Below, piece by piece: positions 1-7,044 of a stretch of 42,231 bases of DNA; the first letter of the stretch is position 1; the number at the start of each line of letters is the position of its first letter. Where the stretch lies: positions 1-42,231 of the forward strand of contig CALXOW010000025.1 in assembly GCA_944390115.1 (NCBI GenBank). Direction: 5' to 3'. The stretch is from an uncultured Anaerobiospirillum sp. (GTDB taxonomy: Bacteria > Pseudomonadota > Gammaproteobacteria > Enterobacterales > Succinivibrionaceae). The notes beneath the pieces are model-generated. The model worked only from the letters and a program-made list of their open reading frames with translations. It ran no database searches and was not told the DNA's origin. Both the position numbers and the translations under genes were made by a program.

Positions 1-120
1 AGAAATGACAACAGAATATGAACGAGAGATATCCATCTAAATCACCAAAATGTGCCTTTGGGATACAAATTTAGCTTAATTTTATCATATAATTTTGTGC
101 TCAGCAAATGATGGATTAAT

Positions 121-160
121 ATCGGCTAACCCCACTCTTACGAGTGGGGAATGCGCCGAT
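121..160. other. Nested stem-loop, possible IS200/IS605 right end
   Basis: An outer stem ATCGGC/GCCGAT (121-126 with 155-160) encloses an 8-bp perfect stem CCCCACTC/GAGTGGGG (130-137 with 142-149) with a TTAC loop. No T-run follows, so it is a poor intrinsic terminator. The inner hairpin followed by GGTTCAA (167-173) resembles the right end and omega-RNA scaffold of TnpB-carrying IS200/IS605 elements. Any transposase gene would lie before the window. A short open frame (2-40) stops just upstream, but it is too short to identify. The transposon reading is inference. Confidence 0.35.
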
Positions 161-263
161 ATGTATGGTTCAAAGTGTACCGCTATCTTGGTCCTGGAGC
201 ACACTGCTGGTGTAGCCATTTCAGCGATCAAGGCCGCAATCTTCACAACAAGCCGGTGATGCT

Positions 264-295
264 TTGTCTTAGGTGCGCTCGTCCCCTCCTATAAT
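264..295 (+). promoter_or_regulatory. Weak candidate promoter of the alcohol dehydrogenase gene
   Basis: A perfect TATAAT (290-295) lies 35 bp before the ATG at 330. The best -35 match, TTGTCT (264-269), is 20 bp away, which is long for sigma-70. The -10 is convincing and the -35 is not. Confidence 0.35.
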
Positions 296-329
296 GGAAC
301 CTATCATTAGGCTTTGGGAGATGTGATTT

Positions 330-1394
330 ATGGCGCTTGATTTGGGCATGGACTTTGTGGGGGCTGAGGCCTTAGCGCAATTTGCCGATGCTTGGGGGCA
401 GTTGAGCTACCCTCTGATTGTGACGCGTGGCGTGGTCAAGGAGCAGTACTTGGACACGGTGGTCGGGGCTTTAGGTTTGACCCGCTACGAGGTCTTTAGC
501 GACTTTACCCCGTGCCCTCAGTTAAGCCAGGTCGAGAGCTTTAAGCTCTCAAGCCTGGTGGCACATGACGCCATCATCGCCATCGGCGGCGGTAGTGCCT
601 TTGATTGCGCCAAGGCTATGAAGTATCAGTGGGTGCAGTCTTTAGAACTTGATCCTAAGGCTCAGGTGCGGGCGCAGTCTCTGCCGATCTTGTGCGTTGC
701 CACCACCTTTGGTTCGGGCGCAGAAATCACGCCTTTTGCTGTGATTTACACGAAAAAGGGCAAGATTTCGTTGAGTGCGCCTTATTTAGCGCCCGCCGCC
801 TGCATTTTGGTGCCGCAAATGGGCCTCTCGGTACCTAAGCCGCAGCGCGCGGCTGCGGCGGTCGATTGCCTGTGCCAAGCCATTGAGGCCTTTTGGTCTC
901 ATAGTGCGACCCCAGATTCTAAGGTTGAGTCTTTAGAGTGCATTAAGCTTTGCCTCATGGCGCTGAAACCTGCGGTGTTAACTGATGATTTGACCGCGCA
1001 GGCGCTGCTGGCACGGGCCTCGGTCTTGTCCGGACGCGCGATTTGTGTGGGGCGCACTACGGCAGCCCATGCTCTGTCCTATTACTTCACCCAGTACCAT
1101 GGCCTAGCCCATGGCCATGCGGTGGCGCTTATTATGCGCTCGCTTTTTGCGCGCAACGTAGCGGCCATGCGTGATGGCTCTACCTTGCTTCGTGCCTTAG
1201 GCTTATCCTTTGCCTCAGAGTTCAAGCCATGGTTTGAGCAGCTGCTCCAAGAGCTGGGGCTTGTTTCTTCCTTTGCTGCGCTCAACTTAGATGAGGCGGC
1301 CATTGCCAAAGCAGTAGCTTCAGTGAACTTGCAGCGCCTAGCCAACAATCCGGCCACGCTGACCAAGGACGATTTGCGCTCTCTCATCAATTAG
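330..1394 (+). CDS. Iron-containing alcohol dehydrogenase, phosphonoacetaldehyde-reductase-like
   Basis: A 354-residue NAD(P)-dependent alcohol dehydrogenase of the group III (iron/dehydroquinate-synthase-like) fold. The N-terminal half carries the GGGSAFDCAK dinucleotide-binding motif (about residues 86-95) and TTFGSGAEITPF. The C-terminal helical half carries the metal-site segments AAAVDCLCQAIEAFW and HALSYYF...HGLAHGHAVAL. The second segment and the SxxATPxSK stretch resemble the PhpC-like branch that reduces phosphonoacetaldehyde to 2-hydroxyethylphosphonate; that substrate is inferred from similarity only. The usual second metal ligand in the D-x3-H motif reads Gln here. The start at 330 follows a GGGAG ribosome site (316-320) by 9 bp. 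No phosphonate synthesis genes are nearby and the gene appears to stand alone. A different small aldehyde substrate is equally possible. Confidence 0.8.
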   Translation: MALDLGMDFVGAEALAQFADAWGQLSYPLIVTRGVVKEQYLDTVVGALGLTRYEVFSDFTPCPQLSQVESFKLSSLVAHDAIIAIGGGSAFDCAKAMKYQWVQSLELDPKAQVRAQSLPILCVATTFGSGAEITPFAVIYTKKGKISLSAPYLAPAACILVPQMGLSVPKPQRAAAAVDCLCQAIEAFWSHSATPDSKVESLECIKLCLMALKPAVLTDDLTAQALLARASVLSGRAICVGRTTAAHALSYYFTQYHGLAHGHAVALIMRSLFARNVAAMRDGSTLLRALGLSFASEFKPWFEQLLQELGLVSSFAALNLDEAAIAKAVASVNLQRLANNPATLTKDDLRSLIN

Positions 1395-1428
1395 GGGCGG
1401 GCGCTGGACGCGTAGCTTAAGGCCCCCA

Positions 1429-1770
1429 GCCTGAAGACCGTACAGGCTGTAGGCGCAGCCAGCACGGAGCTGAAACCATCACCTCCTCCTTCGAGACTAA
1501 GGGGCCAGATGTCTGCGCTCAACTGGGGCGATAGCACCTGCTAAGCTCAAACCCATCACTAAGCCATTGAGACTCATGGCGCCTGAAGACCGTACAGGCT
1601 GTGGGCGCAGCCAGCACAAAGCTGAAACCATCACCTCCTCCTTCGAGACTAAGGGGCCTGATGTCTGTGCTCAACTGGGGCGATAGCACCGGCTAAGCCC
1701 AAAGTCTCTACCCAGTCATTGAGACCCATGGCGCCTGAAGTTTTCACCGGCTATGGGCGTAAGCCCGCAG
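1429..1770. repeat. 152-bp tandem repeat (2.2 copies) with 76-bp sub-period
   Basis: The block starting GCCTGAAGACCG at 1429 recurs at 1581, and a third, truncated copy starts GCCTGAAG at 1733, so the period is exactly 152 bp. Within each unit the landmark GAGAC recurs at 1493, 1569, 1645 and 1721, a 76-bp sub-period. No gene is visible here. The CCTTCGAGACT core is shared with the 69-bp repeats at 30756-31440. Confidence 0.85.
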
Positions 1771-2020
1771 TTGCGTAGAGCTGTCACGGCGTCTCTTGCG
1801 CTGCCCCCGAGGCGGCGGCGGGGGTGGAGGGTGGGCATCACAGATCTTAGTTGGTAACCTGATGGGGCACAGAGCTTGGCTGAGCTCACAGGTTAAGTCT
1901 TGGCCGGGAGCGCGGCTTAGGCGGGTTGCTCTTACTTACGGCCGCGCCCCTTGTCTTTGAGCGAGTGCTGACCCTGGGCGCAAGCTGAGGCTGTCCTCTG
2001 GGCATCTGGGCTGTGGCGAT

Positions 2021-2059
2021 AAAACTAAGGCCCGCGCGGCGTGCCGGGCGGGCCTTAGT
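2021..2059 (-). terminator. Intrinsic terminator of the first MCP gene
   Basis: On the minus strand a 12-bp stem (ACTAAGGCCCGC with GCGGGCCTTAGT) is followed by a short T-run (TTTT, plus-strand AAAA at 2021-2024). It lies just after the stop codon of the minus-strand MCP gene. Confidence 0.75.
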
Positions 2060-2083
2060 GGGGCTTGCTTAAGCCAGATAGTT

Positions 2084-3727
2084 TTAGTCGACCTTAAAGG
2101 TGGCGATCAGCTCCTCTAAGTGCTTGGCTTGGTTGGTGAGGTCTTGCGCCAGCTCAGCCATATTGGCCGAGGTGTCACGATTCTTCTCGGCCATCTCGTT
2201 GATGTGGCTAAAGGACGAGCTGACACCGCTTAACATGCCGCTTTGCTCGCGGGCCGCCGACGAAATCTCCGAGTTTTGCGTGTTGATGTCGCTTACCGAC
2301 TTGGTGATGATATTAAGCGAGGTACCGGCCTTTTGGGCTTGCTCCACCGAGAGCGATGCTTGCTCACGGCTGATATCCATCGCCTCGACCGCGCGCTTGG
2401 TGTGCTCTTGGTTGGACTTAATCAAGTCAATAATGCCATTGGTCGAGTCCTTGGTGCGGCCAGCTAAGGCGCGTACTTCGTCGGCGACCACGGCAAAGCC
2501 ACGACCGTGCTCACCGGCGCGGGCCGCCTCAATGGCGGCATTCAAAGCTAAGAGGTTAGTTTGCTCGGCAATCTCGGCGATGATCTGTACCACCTTGCCG
2601 ATTTCCTTGGAGTCAGAATTGAGCTTGACGATGATCTCCGAGACTTGATCTACCTGCTGAGCTAAGTTGTTGATATAGTCGATCGTGGTCTGAACTTCGT
2701 TGTTGCCGTTTTGGCTCTCTTGCTGGGCTAAATCAGAGCTGTGCAGGGCGCTGTCCGCGAGCGAGGCGACGTTGGAGACACCGGCCATTAAGGTCTCAAT
2801 ACTGGTGCCACCACGCTGCGTTTCTTCTTGCTGGCGCTGGCTTAAGGCATTGTTGTCATTGGTGAAATCAGACAGGGTGGACGATGACTCACTTAAATTG
2901 GTGGTGACATCACGGACCTTGCGCATCACGCTGGAGAGCTGCTCGGCCATCTTGTTGATGTCGTCCATAATCGAGTCTTGGTACTTGGTCTCAACGCGTA
3001 CGGTGAGATCACCACCAGCAAATTGATTGATGACCTCAATAGCATCCTCAGGATTGCCGCCGATGATGCGCTTGATCTTATCAATGATGCCCAGGCCCAC
3101 GACTGCGCCGATGATGACGCTGAGAATGGCCGCGCCAATCATGATGTAAAGCAGCGAAGAGGTGGAGTTGCGCACGTAGGTGACGCCGTTTTGCGAATTG
3201 GCCTCTTCGTAGTCAATAAAGGCGTTGATGTCAGCCAGCCACTCCACATAGAGATCTGCGGTCGTGGAAACGAGCTCTTGGCGGGCGGCGTCCATTTGAT
3301 CTTGGTTGACTAAGGCTAAGACCTGCTCCTTGGAGGCACGAGTGCGCTGTTCTATGTCCAAAATTGCGCGGTAGAGTTCTTGCTCGCGGGCGATGTGGAT
3401 AGCACGGTCGGCAGCAAAGATCTGATCCATGCGCGTGCGGGCGCGATCATAATCTTGGGCCAGCTTATTGATGGTGTTGAGGTGGGTTTGACGATCTTGC
3501 GCATTGGAGGCCAAGAGCACATCGCGCAGAGCAATGGAGCTATCGTGCACCGCACCACGGAAGTTAATAGCTTGGCGCTGCTTGACCGCGAAGTTCTCAT
3601 TGACGTTGGTTAACGCTGAATCGATCGAGGAGACTTTGACGAGAGCGATCGCGGTGATGACCAGCATTAGGGCGATTAAGACGCTAAAGCCGACGTAGAG
3701 ACTTTTGATGATTCCCAGTTTCTGCAT
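2084..3727 (-). CDS. Methyl-accepting chemotaxis protein (MCP) 1
   Basis: A 547-residue transmembrane chemoreceptor. It has TM1 (about residues 10-32), a periplasmic region of about 160 residues that looks like a four-helix-bundle ligand-binding domain, TM2 (about 191-215), a HAMP segment (about 216-270) and a long cytoplasmic coiled coil. The hairpin tip that binds CheA/CheW is intact ([21 protein letters not shown], then [17 protein letters not shown], about 385-425). It would couple an unknown ligand to flagellar rotation. The C-terminus (IATFKVD) lacks the NWETF-type tether for CheR/CheB. The ATG at 3727 is preferred over an in-frame TTG 12 bp upstream because the paralogue starts at the same KLGIIKS block; an AGGGAG lies 12 bp before it. 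It is a tandem duplicate of the next gene. Confidence 0.9.
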   Translation of the reverse strand: MQKLGIIKSLYVGFSVLIALMLVITAIALVKVSSIDSALTNVNENFAVKQRQAINFRGAVHDSSIALRDVLLASNAQDRQTHLNTINKLAQDYDRARTRMDQIFAADRAIHIAREQELYRAILDIEQRTRASKEQVLALVNQDQMDAARQELVSTTADLYVEWLADINAFIDYEEANSQNGVTYVRNSTSSLLYIMIGAAILSVIIGAVVGLGIIDKIKRIIGGNPEDAIEVINQFAGGDLTVRVETKYQDSIMDDINKMAEQLSSVMRKVRDVTTNLSESSSTLSDFTNDNNALSQRQQEETQRGGTSIETLMAGVSNVASLADSALHSSDLAQQESQNGNNEVQTTIDYINNLAQQVDQVSEIIVKLNSDSKEIGKVVQIIAEIAEQTNLLALNAAIEAARAGEHGRGFAVVADEVRALAGRTKDSTNGIIDLIKSNQEHTKRAVEAMDISREQASLSVEQAQKAGTSLNIITKSVSDINTQNSEISSAAREQSGMLSGVSSSFSHINEMAEKNRDTSANMAELAQDLTNQAKHLEELIATFKVD

Positions 3728-4179
3728 AAAAAAGCGCAACTCCCTAATTTGCTCTGACCAAGCAGGGCGTACGGTCTAGAGGTCCTACGTCTTATGCTTG
3801 GCTTTGGTGTCTAGGCTTGTGTTTTAGTATCAATTGTCTTGAAGTAAGCTGCCGAGCAGCCCCTCCCATTATGCGCCAACTCATTGCGCGCAATTGGGCC
3901 TAAATGCAAATTTTTCTCCAATTGCTGTTTGCTCGGGGCAGAAACGTAGTTTTACTGCGGCGTGGAGCTTTCTCTTAGGGAGATGGCGCTGCCCGCAGGC
4001 GGCGGAGGGGGTGGTGGGTGGGCTCTAGCGATCTTGGTTCGGGCCTTAATTGGTCTCAGAGCTTGGGTTGGGTTACAGGTGCGGCTTAAGCTGATGGAGC
4101 GGCATGTGCAGCCGTGCTTCGTGGTTTGCACCGTTCTTGGGCGTAGTTGGGCGTTGGCACTAGGCAGTCTGGTGCTGAT

Positions 4180-4218
4180 AAAACTAAGGCCCGCGCGGCG
4201 TACCAGGCGAGCCTGAGT
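4180..4218 (-). terminator. Degenerate terminator-like hairpin after the second MCP gene
   Basis: The copy of the 2021-2059 terminator in the second duplication unit keeps the left half (ACTAAGGCCCGCGCGG). The right half has drifted to GCGAGCCTGAGT, leaving about seven pairs of the outer stem with mismatches. The AAAA that gives the minus-strand T-run is retained. Function may be weakened. Confidence 0.45.
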
Positions 4219-4238
4219 TGCGGGCGCTGTTTAGAGGC

Positions 4239-5882
4239 TTAGTTGACTTTGAAGGTGGCGATCAGGCCCTCTAAGTGCTTGGCTTGATGGGTTAAGTCTT
4301 GCGCCAGATCGGCCATATTGGCCGAGGTGTCACTATTTTGCTCGGCCATCTCGTTGATGTGGCTAAAGGCTGCGTTGACGCCGCTTAAGATGCTGCTTTG
4401 CTCACGCGCCGCCTGCGAAATCTCTGCGTTTTGTGCGTTGATGTCCGTGACCGACTTGGTGATGAGGTTAAGCGAGGTACCGGCCTTTTGCGCTTGCTCG
4501 ACTGAGAGCGTGGCTTGCTCGCGGCTGATATTCATCGCCTCGACTGCGCGGCGAGTGTGCTCTTGGTTCGCTCTAATGAGCTCAATAATGCCGTTGGTCG
4601 ACTCCTTGGTGCGGCCTGCCAGGGCTCGCACTTCGTCGGCAACCACGGCAAAGCCACGGCCATGCTCACCGGCGCGCGCGGCCTCAATCGCGGCATTTAA
4701 GGCTAAGAGATTGGTCTGCTCGGCAATATCTGCGATGATCTGCACTACCTTACCGATTTCCTTGGAGTCGGAGCTGAGCTTGATAATGATCTCCGAGACT
4801 TGATCCACCTGCTGGGCCAAGTTGTTGATGTAGTCAATCGTGGTCTGCACTTCTGCGTTGCCGTTTTGGCTTTCTTGCTGCGCCAAATCGGTGCTGCTTC
4901 TGGCACTGTCGGCTAAGGCAGCCACGTTGGAGACACCGGCCATTAAGGTCTCAATATTGGTGCCACCGCGCTGCGTTTCCTCTTGCTGGTGCTGGCTTAA
5001 GGTGTTGTTGTTGGAGGTGAAGTCCGATAAGGTCTCAGAGGATTGGCTCAGGTTAGCGGTGACATCACGGACCTTGCGCATGACGCTGGAGAGCTGCTCA
5101 GCCATCTTGTTGATGTCGTCGGCAATCGAGTCCGGGTACTTGGTCTTAATGCGCACGGTGAGATCGCCTCGGGCAAATTGATTGATGACCTTGATGGTCT
5201 TCTCAGGCGAGCCGCCGATAATGCGCTTGATCTTATCGATAATCCCTAGGCCTACGACTACGCCGACGATGAGGCTGATCAGGGTAGCGCCCATCAGGAT
5301 GTAGAGCAGTTGCGCCGTGGCCTCACCTACAGCAGTGACGCTCCTTTGGGCGGTGACCTCTTGGTATTCGATAAAGGAATTGATATCCTGAAGCCACTCT
5401 TCGTAGAGGCCTGCGGTGGTTAAGACCAGCTCTTGCTTGGCGGCACTGACTCTCAGATGGCTCGCTAAGGATACCACCTGCTCTTGGGAGGCACGGGTGC
5501 GCTGTTGCACATCGCCAATGGCGTTATAAAGCTCTTGCTCGTATTCAGTATGATCTGCGCTTGCGCTGGCAAAGATCTGAGCGAGCTGTCCCTGCGTCCT
5601 TTCGTAGTCTTGGTTGAGCTTGGTGAGCGTGTCAATGTGAATTTTTCGCTGGTCGGGATTTGGAGCTAAGAGTACATCGCGCAGGGCAATCGAGCTGTCA
5701 TGCACCGCGCCGCGCAAGTTAATGGCCAGGCGTTGTTTGATCGCTAAATTCTCATTGATGTTGGCCAATGAGGCGTCGATCGTGGAGATCTGGATCACGG
5801 CAAAGACTGTGATCACCAGCATCAGGGAGATTAAGAGACTAAAGCCGACATAGAGGCTTTTGATGATGCCAAGTTTCTTCAT
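4239..5882 (-). CDS. Methyl-accepting chemotaxis protein (MCP) 2, paralogue of MCP 1
   Basis: A 547-residue chemoreceptor with the same order as MCP 1: TM1, a four-helix-bundle-type periplasmic sensor, TM2, HAMP and a signalling domain with the conserved tip ([20 protein letters not shown]). The cytoplasmic half is nearly identical to MCP 1. The sensor (for example around [18 protein letters not shown]) is clearly more diverged, as expected if the duplicates recognise different ligands. The C-terminus (IATFKVN) again lacks a CheR-binding pentapeptide. The ATG at 5882 (MKKLGIIKS) is chosen by alignment with MCP 1. A GTG at 5921 would add 13 residues, and neither start has a strong ribosome site. 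It probably has its own promoter in the 5883-6130 gap. Confidence 0.9.
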   Translation of the reverse strand: MKKLGIIKSLYVGFSLLISLMLVITVFAVIQISTIDASLANINENLAIKQRLAINLRGAVHDSSIALRDVLLAPNPDQRKIHIDTLTKLNQDYERTQGQLAQIFASASADHTEYEQELYNAIGDVQQRTRASQEQVVSLASHLRVSAAKQELVLTTAGLYEEWLQDINSFIEYQEVTAQRSVTAVGEATAQLLYILMGATLISLIVGVVVGLGIIDKIKRIIGGSPEKTIKVINQFARGDLTVRIKTKYPDSIADDINKMAEQLSSVMRKVRDVTANLSQSSETLSDFTSNNNTLSQHQQEETQRGGTNIETLMAGVSNVAALADSARSSTDLAQQESQNGNAEVQTTIDYINNLAQQVDQVSEIIIKLSSDSKEIGKVVQIIADIAEQTNLLALNAAIEAARAGEHGRGFAVVADEVRALAGRTKESTNGIIELIRANQEHTRRAVEAMNISREQATLSVEQAQKAGTSLNLITKSVTDINAQNAEISQAAREQSSILSGVNAAFSHINEMAEQNSDTSANMADLAQDLTHQAKHLEGLIATFKVN

Positions 5883-6131
5883 GAAGCGAAAAGTAGTTTG
5901 CTTGAACCAAGCCGGGGGCACGCTCTGGGCACGGTTGCGGAGCGCTCATAATTAGATAGAATTTGCTTGGTGCTTGTTATTAAAGCGCAAGCGTATCAGC
6001 TTTGCGTTAAATCTAGGTTAGGGCTCTAGCTCAACTTTGTTAGGAGTGGCCTTTTTCGCGCGTAATTGGGGCACAACTACAATTTTTTCCACTTTTAGCC
6101 TGATTTTGCGCATTTTAAGGGGCCTGAGGGC

Positions 6132-6160
6132 TTGCCTTAGTGGGACGATTTTGGTATAAA
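6132..6160 (+). promoter_or_regulatory. Sigma-70 promoter before the rimP-nusA-infB-rbfA region
   Basis: TTGCCT (6132-6137) and TATAAA (6155-6160) are separated by exactly 17 bp. A TGG just before the -10 makes it an extended -10. The predicted start is near 6167. It is the best promoter in this part of the window. Confidence 0.7.
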
Positions 6161-6161
6161 T

Positions 6162-6178
6162 GTGCCAAATTTTGGCAC
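6162..6178. promoter_or_regulatory. Perfect 17-bp palindrome over the transcription start
   Basis: GTGCCAAA, one central T, then TTTGGCAC form 8-bp perfect arms immediately after the -10 box and spanning the predicted start. Placement suits a repressor operator. It could instead be a hairpin at the 5-prime end of the transcript. No regulator can be named from the sequence. Confidence 0.45.
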
Positions 6179-6387
6179 CTAGCCTGAGACAAGGGGCGTT
6201 AAACCTTGTACGGGGGCGGCGCTGAAATCATGGTAGTTTGCCTACTACGTCATCGCCCGATGACGTGCTGCCGCCAAGGCACAAGCGGGGCGCTTCGGCG
6301 CAAGCTGAGCGTAAGCTCGGTGCTTTGCTGGGCAGCAAAAGGTGCAGCTTTATTTGAAAAGAAGCCCCATAATCGGGGCTTTTTTTA
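6167..6387 (+). ncRNA. Structured RNA upstream of rimP (leader or small RNA, unassigned)
   Basis: About 220 nt between a strong promoter and a strong terminator, with no credible coding sequence. Visible helices are: ACAAGG/CCTTGT (6189-6209); GGCGGC (6215-6220) with GCCGCC (6270-6275), enclosing GTAG/CTAC (6233-6245) and the ACGTCATC/GATGACGT stem (6247-6266); GCGC-TTCG-GCGC (6290-6301); GAGC-GTAA-GCTC (6307-6318); GCTG/CAGC (6327-6336); and the terminator. The first group forms a closed multi-branch junction. It matches none of tmRNA, 6S, 4.5S or the common riboswitch cores that I can recognise. In E. coli this position holds a tRNA gene before rimP. It is either a stand-alone small RNA or an attenuating leader with read-through into rimP. 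Confidence 0.5.
6362..6387 (+). terminator. Intrinsic terminator of the structured RNA
   Basis: A GC-rich stem AAGCCCC/GGGGCTT with a 6-nt loop is followed by an eight-T run (6380-6387). It lies about 140 bp before the rimP start, so rimP depends on read-through or on another promoter between 6388 and 6528. Confidence 0.85.
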
Positions 6388-6491
6388 TGCCTGAAATTTA
6401 GCCGCCCGGCAGTGCCGCCAGGCTCTGTGCTGGTAGGCACCGTGCTTGGCGGGAGCTGCTGGTGTGCTCAGGCTGTTAGGTATTGTTAGGT

Positions 6492-6510
6492 CAAGGGGAG
6501 GGGCCCCTTG
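6492..6510 (+). other. Hairpin just before the rimP ribosome binding site
   Basis: CAAGGGG (6492-6498) pairs with CCCCTTG (6504-6510) around a 5-nt loop, followed by a short T-rich stretch. It ends 18 nt before the rimP ATG and could influence rimP translation or be a weak terminator. Confidence 0.4.
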
Positions 6511-6528
6511 CTGTTTTGTGGAGTATGA

Positions 6529-7008
6529 ATGGCTGGAAGTTTAGAACAAAAGCTTCATGAGCTGGTCGCGCCTATTGTTGCGTCCTATGGCCTTACTTTG
6601 TGGGGCTTACGCTACCGCCAAGGTAGCTCAAGTGCCCACTTGCAGATTTTTGTTGAGGGTGACAACGGCGTCGATGCTGATGCTTGCGGTGAAATCACCA
6701 ATGCGCTCTCACCCCTGTTAGATAGCGCCGATCTCATTGACCCAGCCTACATCCTTGAGGTGTCGTCCCCTGGCCTTGACCGTATTTTGTTTACCCAAGA
6801 GCAGCTGCGTGACAGCGTGGGCCAAGAGGTGACCTTAACCTTGAAGATGGCCTCGGAAAATCGTAAGAAGCTGCAAGGCCCACTTGTTGCCGTGGACGCC
6901 GATGGCTCGGTTACGGTCCACGATAAGAGTGCCGATAAGGACATGGTGGTCGCTTACGAGAATATCGCGCTTGCGCGCATCGTGCCTGATTTTTCGTCTT
7001 TGTTATAG
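6529..7008 (+). CDS. rimP: Ribosome maturation factor RimP
   Basis: A 159-residue cytoplasmic factor needed for maturation of the 30S subunit. The N-terminal alpha/beta domain and the family signature YILEVSSPGLDR (about residues 75-86) are clear, followed by the small SH3-like C-terminal domain (VTLTLK...GPLVAVDADGSVTV). Length matches the family (E. coli about 150). The ATG at 6529 follows GTGGAG (6518-6523). It is the first gene of the conserved rimP-nusA-infB-rbfA cluster, 36 bp before nusA, so it is very probably cotranscribed with it. Confidence 0.96.
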   Translation: MAGSLEQKLHELVAPIVASYGLTLWGLRYRQGSSSAHLQIFVEGDNGVDADACGEITNALSPLLDSADLIDPAYILEVSSPGLDRILFTQEQLRDSVGQEVTLTLKMASENRKKLQGPLVAVDADGSVTVHDKSADKDMVVAYENIALARIVPDFSSLL

Positions 7009-7044
7009 GAGAGATGCTGCGGCATCCATTAGAGGTTTGACCAA

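Larger units (their letters stand above)
1790..6105. repeat. Tandem segmental duplication carrying two MCP genes
   Basis: Two units of about 2.2 kb (about 1790-3935 and 3960-6105) share an MCP gene and recognisable flanks. On the 3-prime side, the GGCGG-rich stretch before GGGTGGGC occurs at about 1800-1836 and 3988-4022, and the ACTAAGGCCCGCGCGGCGT hairpin half occurs at 2024 and about 4182. On the 5-prime side, CGCGCAATTGGG (about 3888) matches CGCGTAATTGGGG (about 6058). Boundaries are approximate. Confidence 0.75.

Noticed and set aside
2-40. End of an open frame entering from before the window
   Set aside because: Thirteen codons are too few to support a gene call; mentioned only in connection with the possible transposon end.
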